A stretch of DNA of 64,000 nt. It comes from Nereocystis luetkeana (taxonomy: Eukaryota; Sar; Phaeophyceae; Laminariales; Laminariaceae). Every line of letters starts with the position of its first letter. Within the stretch, counting starts at the first letter, position 1. The DNA lies in the NCBI GenBank assembly GCA_031213475.1, contig JARUPZ010000003.1, positions 9,264,509 to 9,328,508 on the forward strand, in the 5' to 3' direction. Below, piece after piece: positions 26,127-35,519 of this stretch. The translations under genes were made by a program, and so were the position numbers. The notes below the pieces were generated by a model, which was not told the origin of the DNA, ran no database searches, and was given only the letters and a program-made list of their open reading frames with translations.

Positions 26127-29100
26127 CCCGCAAACAGAAACTTTTGCTCGTATCATAGCAGCTGCCAACGGTAGTTATGTCTCGGCTGTGTCATGTCATA
26201 GCTGTACCACTGCAGTATCATAAGAAGTGTCATTGCCGAATAGGACGCTAGGTGGACGCGGATGCAGGAGCGGGGGAGGGAGACGCGGTCGACCTGATGT
26301 GCGCCCGCGTTTTTTGTGGTGGGTCCTGGTAGACTGCGCAGAAAATGGAGGAGGCGTGTTTTGACCTGCGCTCGGCTGGTGGTGTTAGCCGTGGCGATAG
26401 TAGTGGTGTGTGGTAATATTGTGTGTTGTGTCAGTGTTTTGTGGTGAGTTGGGCTGGGTTGGGCTGGGCTGCGTTGTTTTTGTTGCGTTTTTTATTGTGT
26501 GGTTTGTTTTTTTGCTTATTTTCTGTAAGTAACGGGTACCTGACTGGTTTGAGTACGCGTTCCCTCCCCCTCCTCCTCCCCCTCCTCCTGCCACCCGCCC
26601 GCCCGCCCGCCCGCCCGCCCACCCGCTACCTATGCTCTCCCTGCAGGACTACGCGGAGGAAGACGAGGACTACGAGTACGGAGATGCCAACGCGGAAGGA
26701 GGGCTCACGGGGTCGGACAACGCGAACGGGGGAGCGGGAGCGGGAGGGGGAGCGGTGGACCTCCTCTCGATGGACGATCTCTCCGTCAACGACGCGCCGC
26801 CTGCTGCTTCCTCTGCTGCTGTTGCTGCTGCTCCCGTGGGTGGTGGGATGGAAGATTTGTTCGGCGGCGGGGGGGGTGGCGGGGCGAGGGTCGCGCCGCC
26901 GCAGGCTGTGGTCAAGACGGTGCGTGCTTGCGTACGTGGGTGTTGGTGTGGTTCCGGTGTGTGTTGGTGGGGTTCCAGTTTGCGGGAGGTGCCACCGCCC
27001 CCTTAACGATTGGCTGTTGTTGACGTATGGGGCGGCGCGCGGTAGCTTTCCCCCCCTCCCGGGGTATCGGGTCATACCGCTACGACCATGAATGACAACG
27101 AGTACACCCTCCCCCTCCCCACCCCCCGCCACCGCCGCCGCCCGGAGGATCGGAGTGGAGGGAAGGGTGGAGGGGGGGAGTAAGTGACGTCAGAGTGGGT
27201 ACCGGCGGTGTTGCGCATCCGGGGCTCGCGAGGATTGATTAGGAAATGTCCGGAGTATAGTGTAGTGTAGTGCAGTGTAGTACACCTGACAGTGTGGTGG
27301 GGTGGGGTGTGGTGGGGTGGGGTGGGGCGTAGTGTAGTATGGCGTGGTGTGCCCATTGCTTTCGTTGCAACGCATCTTCCTCCCCTGTTCGATTGTTCTG
27401 GTTGTGTTTTGTTTCGCGGCGTTGGTTACGTACGCGAAAAGAGACCCGCGCTGTTCTGCGCCGCACCACACTGCACTGAACTGCACTGCACTGCACTGCA
27501 TTGCACCACACTCAACATGTCTTTGGTATGCTCCGTTTCCTCCCACTGCACTCGGCTGCGCTGCACTGCACTGCACCAGACGGCACGGCTCTGCGCTGCA
27601 CTGCGCGTTTATGTATCTCTTGTGAGCTGCTTCTCCTGCTGTTGCCGTGTTGTCGGGGACCATTCCCCATCCCTTACCTTTCTCGTTTGTCGGTTCAATT
27701 CCCACCAGAGCTCTTCCCACCTCGTATTTTCGTGACCCGTTTCAACGCTTCGCCGCTGGGTTGCGGTGGGCCCCTCCAGGTTGTGTGCACGGCGCAGCAA
27801 GGGCAAGGGCTGGAGATCTTGGGGGGCTTCGTGCTACGCGACGGCGCTCTTTTCCTGGACGTGGATGTGGGTAGCCATTGGATGTGTTTTTTTTTACCGC
27901 GCAACGATGCTTTGTGTTGCTTACTGTCGCGGGGGGTAAGTACAACTATCGCGGGGGGTATATTTATATATATATGTAAATGTATTACATATACTATACG
28001 TACCTGGTAGAGCTCAGGGCACCTGCAGTAGCAAAAAAAACGGGTAGCAAGAAAATTGGTAGGGAGGAAATGGGTGCTAAGAATGGGCAGGCTACGATTT
28101 CTGCAGGGGATGAAAGGAAGAAGACAAAAACGACGCGCGGGCATTTTGAAAGTTGTGTACGCAGTTTTTCCGGAGGAAGAAGCCCGGGCTGGGCCAGCAC
28201 TCCTGTTTGTTGCTGTTGTCTTTGATGCCCTGTACTGTGTCGCGGTTTTTTTTTGGGGGGGTATAATATCCCACGGTCTTGCCAGAAAAACCGGTGCGTA
28301 GGGAGCGATCTCCCATGACGCCGACGAAACGATGCCGTGTCTGCGGAGCGCTCGGTTTGTTTTGGGGCGCCCTCGGCCGGCATCCCGTGGCGGAGATGTA
28401 GACTCGACTTGTTCGACCAGCGTTGAAACGATTTACTTGTTTCTGGTGGGGATCGTTTTTTGCTTCGTTCTGTCTGCACGTCATGCTGTACCTCGTGTGT
28501 ATGTGAAGGTACGTTTGGACAATGGACAGTACTACCGCACAGGGACCACTGTCGCTGCTGCTGGTGCTCGGCGGCTTCCGTCCCAAGCGTGTTGTGTTCT
28601 CGTTGTTCGGTGATTTTTTCACTTGCCTGTGTCTTGCCTTGCCTTCCTTGGGATAGATAGCTGTGACTTGCCTTGGTTCAATCAAAATGGTACATTATCT
28701 TGCCTTAACCTGGTCTTATCATGCCGTGCCTTGCCTTACCTTTGTCTTGCCTAGCCTTACCTCGCCTGGCTTTGCTCTGCCTTGCCTTGCCTCGCCTTGT
28801 GGTGTTATCTCTTGTCTTGCCTTGTTTGCCTTACCTTTGGCTTGCCTTGTCCTGCCTCGCCTGGCTTTGCTCTGCCTTGTCTTGCCTTGTGGTGTTTTAT
28901 CTTGCCTTGCCTTGCCGTGTCTTGTCGTGTCTTGGCTTGCCTTGCCTTGCCTCAACTTGCCTTGTCTTGTTTCGTCTTGTCGTGTCTTCGCTTGTCTTAT
29001 CCTGTGTTGTCTTGTCTCGTCTTGTCTGTCTTGCCTTATCTCGCGTTACGTTGCGCTGTGACGCGGTTCGATTTTTAGGTCCACAATCGAGGCGGGGCCC

Positions 29101-32100
29101 CCACGCAGCAGCTGGCGGTGCAGCTCAACAAAAACACGTTCGGCATAGTGCCCATGCAGCAGCAGATTGCTTTCGACCAGCTCCTTGTCCAAGGTACGGG
29201 AAGCAAACCGACGGCACCCTAAGCGGTGCTCACATTTCGTTTCCGCACATCCTGATGAGCCGGCCTGTTGGATGTCTAGGCGCGTTGCGGGGGCGCGGGG
29301 GGGGGGGGGGGGGTGGGTGAGGGGCTTGGTGCGGTGGTTCGAGGTGTTCCGGGGTTGTGTAGGCTTTTGGACTGCGCTGCTCCGCTCGTCACTCGAGCTC
29401 GGCGAGCTTTGTCCAACCACATATGATATCATTTCTTGCAGAGGGATTGATCTGAACGCGGACCGTACAGCACGGCTGTATTAGCGACTGCAGCCGCAGC
29501 AGCAGCAGCAGCAGCAGGCGGAGGTGGAGACTACGCAACATCGTGTCGGGAAGGAGGCATTGCATGTGTACTCGTGACTCCCATCAGAGCCGCCCTTGGC
29601 CGCTGCCTCCTTTTTTGATTGAGCTGAGGAGCGCCGGGAGCGCACTCGCTTGAGGACGCTGCTCTGTCGGACCTTTTCTCGGTGTGATGGGCGAGCCCAA
29701 GGGCTGCATGCATTCATGCGCCCTCTCCCATCGAAAATATGTCAGACCGCGCATCATAAGTAGCGCGTTGAAACGTCTATCGACGCTGCTACTTTACTGA
29801 TGTGTGTGTGTGAATGTGTGTGTTTGAAGGCATACTGGGGCATGTACCAAGGTACTGCCGTACGTGACCGACACGTTACTCTTTCGTTAACGCCATTGCC
29901 TGCTGCCGCTGCTTGTTCTTCTCCATTTTGTTTTTTGTCTCTCGGGGTCTCAGGTGCATCGGCTTCGTACTCTCTACCCATGGGCACTTCGCCGGCCATG
30001 CTCGCGCCGCCAGGGACCCCTGTGTCCGCCCCCGTTCAGACGGCGTTGAAAAACATGCAGGTGCGGGTGGATGACAGGAGGTAAAAGGGGGGGGAGGGGG
30101 GGGGAGGGGACGCGCTCGGCCAGCATCGTCTTGTGCTGCCTTTTGCTTGTTTGTCCTCGTAGGCCACCTCTTTCGGGAAACGAAACATTTTTTGGTACCA
30201 ACACGAGCGGTTACACTTTTAGTCGTCAATTTTGGCCGAGAAGGTTTTTCTCATTCAGTCCACGGCATCGCTCGCCGAAAAAGAGTCCGACGTTTCTCCC
30301 AGGAGCTATGGAATATTCCGTGTTCGAAGTCAGCACGGTGTGAGGTTTTCGCTGACTGGCCTGTTTCGGTGCTGGCGTGATTTTACCCCCCCCCCCCTCC
30401 CCTCTCCTTGGCCCTATGCAGTTTGCATGATCGGTAGCATCCAACCTGGCCCACACGATACATTGTACATACGTACGGACTAAACTATACCAGGTTCCAA
30501 GGAGGGGGGAAAAAATATTTTCGTTCCTGATTTTTTTTTTTTTTTAGTTTTTTTTTTTTTAATGCTTGTGCATATACCGTTCACAGAGTGTTCGAGTGGG
30601 GGGGCTGTTTGTGCACACCAACAGGGTTTTTTTTTTTTTGTCTCTGATGGCGCCAAGGTGTGCGGGATGACGCTAATGCGTGGAGTTTGTCCTGCTAAAT
30701 TGAGTCCCGCATCCTCTCATTTGTTTCGTCGAGCGTCGAGCTAAGCGGCACTGCGCCCGTCGGTGCCGGTGCTTGAGAACTTTCTCAGCTCCACTCCCTG
30801 GGGACCGAGAACACCGCCCCGCTCACCCCTTCCCCCCCCCCCTACCCCTTCCCCCCCTCTTCCCAATTTGTTGTCCCCCACCCCTCCCCCCCTGTCTCCC
30901 CCCGAATCTTGCGCGAATCGGCGGGCGAAATGGCGATTTCCGGCGACGATCTCACGGGGGCCTTCGAACGTGTGTTGGTTGGCGGCGACGTGATGCTGTA
31001 TAGACCGGGGCAGTGCTGTACTTTAACATCCCGGTAGACGCGTTGGGAACGCTGCTTCCGCCGACTGGTCCGATGGGCAGGGACCAGTTCCTGGCAGCCT
31101 GGAAGAGCGTGGATGACTCGCAGGAGGTTTCCAAGGAGGTTGGTGCTGCTGCGGCACAGTGTAGGCCCCGCCGTAGAGCGTTGTGGATGGTGGGGGGGGG
31201 GTGCGATCTTCGGTACTTTCGGTCGTATGGGAATCGTTCGTGCACCGGCATTTTGTTTTTGGAGTGCGACTTGTGGACTCGCGCGCCGGCGATGGTGGTG
31301 GTGGTGGTGGTGGTGGTGTTGGTGGTGTTGGTGGTGATCGTGATGGTCGTTGTGGTGGTGGTGGTGGTGGGGGACGTGGACGTGGTGGTGGTGGTGGTGG
31401 GCGTGCAGGTGTTGTTGCTCTTGGCCTTGCTCGTGCCATTCATTGCCATGAAATTGGCGGACGGGAATACCTTTCCCCCGGGCGTTAGTTTGCGCGTGCG
31501 TGCGTACCCGTGTGTTGGCAGATCAGGCGTACGTGTGCGTGTCGTCGATACCCTTATTCGCACACTCACCCGTCCTTTCCCGCACGCTTATTTCCTGCAA
31601 CCTCTTCTTTTTTTTCTTTTTTTTTTGCCGCCAGGTGTCCGGCTTGCCCTCCGGCGCGGATGCTCAAGCAGTCACCCGAAAGCTTCTGGAGCGCAACATT
31701 TACTTTGTCGCGGGCAGGGAGGCGCCGGGCCAGCAGGCGAGTTTCGTTTTGGCCGCTTTTGGCCGCTGGACGGTGTCGAGTATGTCGTGGAGGCGCTCGA
31801 TCTCGGACGCAAGTCCTATAACGGGGGACATAGTTAATAGGACCTATGGTATACATAAAAACCTATATATTTAAACATTTTTACTAACAATATTTGGTGG
31901 GGGACCATAGTTAATAGGACCTATGGTATACAAAAAAAACTATATATTTAAACATTTTTACTAACAATATTTGGTGGGGGACCATAGTTAATAGGACCTA
32001 TGGTATACATAAAAACCTATATATTTAAACATTTTTACTAACAATATTTGGTGGGGGACCATAGTTAATAGGACCTATGGTATACATAAAAACCTATGTA

Positions 32101-33188
32101 TTTAAACATTTTTACTAACAATATTTGGTCCTGTTAACGACGGTCCCCCGTAATAGGAATGTGGTCCGAATGAAAACTATTGGGAAAAAGGAGTCCTATG
32201 AATGCTCTCTTTAACCCCTTTAGAACCGCAGTCCCGCTTTGGGGACAAATTACTTGAAATTTCAGTGGTTTGTCCCCAACAACGGGACTGCGGTTCTAAA
32301 AAGGGTTAACAACTTTATTTCGGAACCGAATACCCGTACATGTTTGGGGTGGTTTGTCCCCAACAACGGAACTGCGGTTCTAAAAAGGGCTAACGACTTT
32401 ATTTCGGAACCGAATACCCGTACATGTTTGGACTCAAAATATACTGGTCTAGAGCTTTACCGAGCTTTTGGAATCGAACGAACGGTATGTCTATGACCAA
32501 TTCATGTGCTTAGAACCAAACGCAAGACGTTGAACCATACAATATCCGTGAAACGTAATGGTAGTTTTTTTTGCGCGTACTCGGAACAAAAGAAATATCC
32601 GGCGATGAGGCTTGCGTGACAGGTTCGCCGAGCTGCACCCATCCCCCGCCTTGAGGCGTTCTTGCTTGCTTGACACCTCTCGAGCAATCGTCTACGAAAG
32701 ATGATCCCCCCGTGTGCATGCAATGTGTGCGTTTTTTTCTGCCAGTGCTCTTCCTCTTCCTCTTGTTCTATTGCGGGGGACCATGGTAAATAGGACCAAA
32801 TATTCCTAGTAAAAATATTTGAAATATATAGCTTTTTGTGTATACCGTAGGTTCTATTTACCATGGTCCCCCGTAAATACTTCCAGTTTCTAGTTCTTCC
32901 TCCTCTCGTTATAGTTCCTTTTTTTTCTCATTGTTTTTTTGCTGACGGTGCCGTCGCTCGTCGCGGATTTTGCCGTGCCAAAATTCGCTCTTATTCCCCA
33001 CAACAACTTGTCCGGGTTTCATCGCCCAGATCGCCTACTACTCCTTCAAGGTGGTGCAACTCCACATGCTGGCAGAGGTCACGTTCTACACGGGAGGGAC
33101 GGGGGGCCCCCGCCTCTGCATCCGGAGCCAGGCGCCGCAGTACGCGCCGCTCGCGCTGCAGCTGCTGGAGGGGGCTCTCCGGCAGTAG
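11720..33188 (+). CDS. AP1B1/AP2B1: AP-1/AP-2 complex beta subunit (beta adaptin), 21 coding exons
   Basis: Large beta subunit of clathrin adaptor complexes; it links cargo adaptors to clathrin at the trans-Golgi, endosome or plasma membrane. Exons: 11720-11786, 13925-13995, 15664-15736, 16596-16813, 17235-17360, 18132-18260, 18990-19115, 20186-20365, 21349-21441, 22091-22276, 23244-23333, 23894-24058, 24844-25041, 25901-26002, 26647-26919, 27780-27866, 29079-29193, 29954-30060, 31004-31138, 31635-31736, 33030-33188. All phases agree, giving 933 aa (human homologues are 937-949). The start ATG precedes RFFTTTKKG, the family N-terminus. Residues about 15-600 form the helical trunk (e.g. [44 protein letters not shown]). 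Exon 15 is an acidic, Gly/Ala-rich hinge with a clathrin box LLSMD (647-651) and MEDLFGG. Residues about 695-933 are the ear sandwich and platform. AP-1 and AP-2 forms cannot be separated; many protists share one beta1/2. Introns after exons 4, 10, 13 and 20 have GC donors. The exon 18/19 join may lack a microexon. Confidence 0.95.
12586..12624. repeat. (TGCC)n microsatellite in intron 1
   Basis: About ten perfect CTGC/TGCC units. Intron 1 (11787-13924) also contains a family D repeat. Confidence 0.9.
12835..13274 (+). repeat. Family D dispersed repeat, copy 1, with (CAA)n tail
   Basis: About 440 bp, nearly identical to 46703-47153. Both begin ATGGCGATCGTTGATATTCG and end GTTAATGTGAGAA followed by CAA repeats, about six units here and twelve in the other copy. 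The flanks differ, so the shared ends define the unit. A variable 3' microsatellite tail fits a non-LTR or SINE-like retroposon. A solo LTR (TG...CA) is the alternative. No coding frame. Confidence 0.7.
13675..13836. repeat. (TTCC)n microsatellite in intron 2
   Basis: Around 38 nearly perfect TTCC units. It generates long Pro/Ser/Phe/Leu frames on one strand and Glu/Gly/Arg/Lys frames on the other; these are artefacts. Intron 2 is 13996-15663, so the repeat lies just upstream of exon 2, inside intron 1 (11787-13924). Confidence 0.95.
17678..17760 (+). repeat. Family C poly(C)-tailed repeat in beta-adaptin intron 5
   Basis: Starts GCTCCGTCTCGAAAGGGATG, then GGTCAATGGTCAAATGACTA, and ends in AAATGACT plus a C10 run. 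It is also preceded by a C14 run. Nearly identical to the copy at 58975. Confidence 0.75.
17936..17995. repeat. (TTG/TCG)n microsatellite in intron 5
   Basis: Imperfect TTG and TCG triplets over about 60 bp. A shorter pure (TTG)n tract lies at 17158-17182 in intron 4. Confidence 0.85.
20470..20557. mobile_element. Family B MITE copy 2, worn, in beta-adaptin intron 8
   Basis: Arms ACTGCAGTCCCGTTTT and AAAACGAGACTGCTGTTCCT remain complementary. The left TTAA end is lost; the right end reads AAGGGTTA. Confidence 0.6.
20577..20681. mobile_element. Family A MITE copy 1 in beta-adaptin intron 8
   Basis: About 105 bp, with TTACGGGGGGCCATAGTA at the left and the complementary end GGTCACCGTAA at the right, flanked by TA on each side. 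The interior is A/T-rich. It sits 20 bp from the family B copy. Confidence 0.75.
25372..25500. repeat. (CTGT)n with (TATG)n core, beta-adaptin intron 13
   Basis: Blocks of CTGT flank a (TATG)n block at about 25441-25468. The complementary (CAGA)n type occurs in an intron of the other conserved gene (61490-61690). Confidence 0.9.
25709..25762. repeat. Perfect 14-bp stem hairpin in intron 13
   Basis: AAATATAAGGGCCA and TGGCCCTTATATTT form a perfect stem around a loop of roughly 25 bases. It is immediately followed by the tRNA-like segment at 25764-25835. Confidence 0.7.
25764..25835 (+). other. tRNA-like fragment with A- and B-box-like motifs
   Basis: TGGTACAGCGTTTAGTGC resembles a pol III A box and D arm. 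About 35 bases later, GGGTTCGAACC matches the B box and T-loop consensus. No acceptor stem pairs convincingly and an anticodon arm is not evident, so this is a pseudo-tRNA or SINE head rather than a tRNA gene. Confidence 0.3.
26053..26122. repeat. (GA)n microsatellite in intron 14
   Basis: About 33 GA units, preceded by a G12 run at 26039, close to the 5' splice site of intron 14 (donor at 26003). Confidence 0.95.
27064..27128 (+). repeat. Family C poly(C)-tailed repeat in intron 15, diverged
   Basis: GGTCATACCGCTACGACCAT followed by GACAACGAGTACACC and a C-rich tail matches the conserved 3' part of the family. Confidence 0.6.
27250..27610. repeat. Low-complexity GTGTAGT/GCACT repeats in intron 15
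   Basis: Imperfect pentanucleotide arrays: G/T-rich near 27258-27345, then CACTG-type near 27470-27605. Confidence 0.8.
28640..29050. repeat. Imperfect (CTTGC)n array in intron 16
   Basis: About 400 bp of CTTGCC, CTTGTC and CTTACC units. Frames across it on both strands (Leu/Ser/Cys/Pro-rich or Arg/Gln/Gly-rich) are artefacts. Confidence 0.85.
31290..31410. repeat. (GGT)n microsatellite in intron 19
   Basis: GGT triplets with interruptions, downstream of a G10 run at about 31191. Confidence 0.9.
31819..32154. mobile_element. Family A element amplified into a 77-bp tandem array, intron 20
   Basis: TA-flanked ends (TAACGGGGGACA... and ...GGTCCCCCGTAA) enclose four units starting at 31823, 31899, 31976 and 32053. 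The last three starts are exactly 77 bp apart. Units differ by a few bases. A normal family A copy has one such left half and one right half. Confidence 0.8.
32211..32308. mobile_element. Family B MITE copy 3 in intron 20
   Basis: Best preserved copy: TTAA, then CCCCTTTAGAACCGCAGTCC; at the right, ACTGCGGTTCTAAAAAGGG, then TTAA. Confidence 0.8.
32265..32432. repeat. 84-bp tandem duplication overlapping the family B copy
   Basis: The unit from GTGGTTTGTCCCC through CCCGTACATGTTTGG begins at 32265 and again at 32349. It spans the right arm of the element plus flank, so it arose after insertion. Confidence 0.8.
32770..32877. mobile_element. Family A MITE copy 3 in intron 20
   Basis: TA-flanked foldback: left TTGCGGGGGACCATGGTA, right TACCATGGTCCCCCGTAA. 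It is the second family A element in this intron. Confidence 0.8.
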
Positions 33189-34274
33189 TAAGCAGCAAAA
33201 GAGAGGAGAAGATGGATGGTAGATGGTGCGTTTCTTTTTTGAGTGGTGCGTTTCTTTTTTTTGTGGGTGGGGTGGTTGGGGGAAAAGGACTAATCTGTTG
33301 GAATAATACCCCCCCACGTGGTTGGCTTTACGGCTTGGAAGTGCCCCCTCCCCCCCCCCCCCCCCCGTTCGCGAGTTTGCCTTGGGCTGTTGGCTCCTGT
33401 TTTTATCTATCTTGATGTGTTTTGGCGTTTGTTTTGTGCGCGCGTACCGTGCCGTGCAGCGATTGGCCTATATGGGGGAGGGGGTGTTGCCGTTAGGTCT
33501 TCGGTTGGAAGCGCCGAGAACGTTGGCGTTTGCTGGAGCCTTTCCTGGAGGGGCAAAACGGGGGCTGGGGAGAGGTTAAGGCGTGGAGGTGGGGGGGTGG
33601 GGGGTGAGGGGTGGGGGTTGGGGGGTGGGGTGGAGGGAGTGCAAGGTTTTCTTCGCGCGATGCTTAGGCCCGAGAGGCCGACCGGTCTGGTTGAGGCTGG
33701 CAGTGGCGATACGTGCTGTGTCGATGGATGCACTGCGCCTGCTGAGCGAGAACCAGGCGCGTGCCACTCGATGGCGGGTGGGTATAGGGATGCCCTGACG
33801 TAAACGACGGAAATCAGTACGCCGCAGCATACGAGTACCCGTAGTGGTCGACCCTGGGCGCGTAGTGGCTCTCTTGCCTCGCAGAGCTCTGAAGGGGTAG
33901 ATGGACGGGTCTGTCGGTACTACGTCCGACCCAGTGGGCACCGTATTTTTGTGGGTCTGGAGTGCGTTAGTGAAATGCAAAGCGCAGACGAGGGGGGGGG
34001 GGCATCATCAGTGGCTGAGCTGATCGGGGGAGATCGAGCGTACAGCTATATATTTGCAGCCCGCCCCCCTGGTGTTTTCCTAGTTGGACTCGTTGGCGTT
34101 AGTGTAGCGCTCGCCGCTGAGGACGACGATTTCTCAACCATTTTTTCTTAGGGTCCCCCGAAAAGAGAGCCGTATGTTCTTCTCACAGTGTGTTATTTAT
34201 TTTCCGTGCGCCCTTCACTAACTGTACTGCATGCTCACTGGAACGATTATGGCCTCCATGATGAACTAACTCCC
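33189..34274. other. Downstream of beta-adaptin; no gene seen
   Basis: Must include the 3'UTR of the adaptor gene. No AATAAA signal was assigned. It holds a C16 run near 33350 and a G/T-rich stretch at about 33575-33640. Confidence 0.5.
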
Positions 34275-34373
34275 TCAACCCCCTTAGAACCGCGGTCCCG
34301 GTTTTGGGGACAAACCAGTCAAACCGTGAGTACTTTGTCCCCAGAACGGGACCGCGGCCCTAGAAGGGTTCAA
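34275..34373. mobile_element. Family B MITE copy 4
   Basis: CCCTTAGAACCGCGGTCCCG and the complementary right arm, with degraded TCAA-like flanks. Confidence 0.7.
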
Positions 34374-34872
34374 GGAGGCCTGCCTGCAACCCTTTCGTTT
34401 TTGTGAGCGGAGCGAGCACAATGCCGATGTCCTTGCAAGTGCCCCTCGACGCAATCGAGCATGACGCCTGCACGGCTCCTCATGCATGAGCGATTTATTG
34501 CAAGTGACATGTTCATACCACACGCCCGAACGACAGAACCCATTACTACTGCACGTACGTGCTGCAGCTGTAGGTACCTTTTTACTTGAAGGCGAGGGAC
34601 GGAGGAATGGGCGCGGCAAGTGCGTGCTGGCGGCAGGCAACGATATCTCGCGGACCTGATGATATTGAGGACAAGGCAACACCACCAACCATCCGCTCCC
34701 GGGAGCAGCCTGTCTCGAAAATCGACTCGTACCTCAATCAAATTAAAGATCCAAAGCTAGCTGCTGAATGTCGAAGTTCAGGTACTTGTAGGCACGATTG
34801 AAGCCAAACATAGGTGAAACCCATCTTGCGTACGTAAGACATCGAGAGACAGATGCACCCTGGGTTAGGGTT

Positions 34873-35343
34873 GGTTGTGACCCGAGAACTCGAGGGTCGT
34901 TTTTTTCGGTCGGTTTTTCGATTTGCAAAATAAAACGAAACCGGAAAACCGGGAACCGACTCGGTTGCCCGCTTTTTTTTCGGTCGGTTTCTTTTTTTTC
35001 CTGTCACCTATGTCAATGACGCCTACATGTCTGCATGGAACAAAAACCGACCGGCACTTGCGGCAATTATCCGAGACATCGACAGAGCCACTTTCCGAAA
35101 CGGCTCACAACAACCCTCGCCACGTGGCCCCATTACACCATGCGTACGTACGATCATGCAGTTACACACCAACAACTCACGCGGGTTCCTTCGAGATGTT
35201 CACCGTTTGACTGACTTCGCCGAAAAACCGACCGAGAAGGGTCAGGTTCGGTTTTGGTAAAAAAAACGACCGAAACCGACCGACTTTTCGCCAAAAAATA
35301 CGAAAAACCGACCGAGCTACTTCCCATTTTGGGTTCATGACCC
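34873..35343. mobile_element. Foldback element F, about 470 bp
   Basis: The ends GGTTGTGACCC and GGGTTCATGACCC are related inverted repeats. Subterminal CGGTCGGTTTTTCG recurs several times in inverted orientation (34907 onward and 35220-35312). No transposase frame, so this is a non-autonomous DNA element of unassigned superfamily. Confidence 0.55.
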
Positions 35344-35421
35344 TGACCTGGATATTTCAGGCAGCACTAATGAAGCCGGCAAGGTGTCAGAGAAGAGAAA
35401 GAAAAGAAGGCCTAGGTTTAT

Positions 35422-35519
35422 TTAACCCCTTTAGAACCGCTGTTCCGTTTTGGGGTCAAAACTACTTGGCATTTGAGGGGTTTGTCCCCAAAACGGGACT
35501 GCGGTTTTAGCAGGGTTAA
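35422..35519. mobile_element. Family B MITE copy 5
   Basis: TTAA on both sides, with arms CCCCTTTAGAACCGCTGTTC and GGGACTGCGGTTTTAGCAGG. Confidence 0.75.

Noticed and set aside
28640-29320. Leu/Cys/Ser-rich frames resembling membrane proteins
   Set aside because: They are translations of the (CTTGC)n array in beta-adaptin intron 16.
31023-31569. Thr/Pro-rich minus-strand frames
   Set aside because: Antisense to exon 19 of beta-adaptin and the adjoining (GGT)n repeat.
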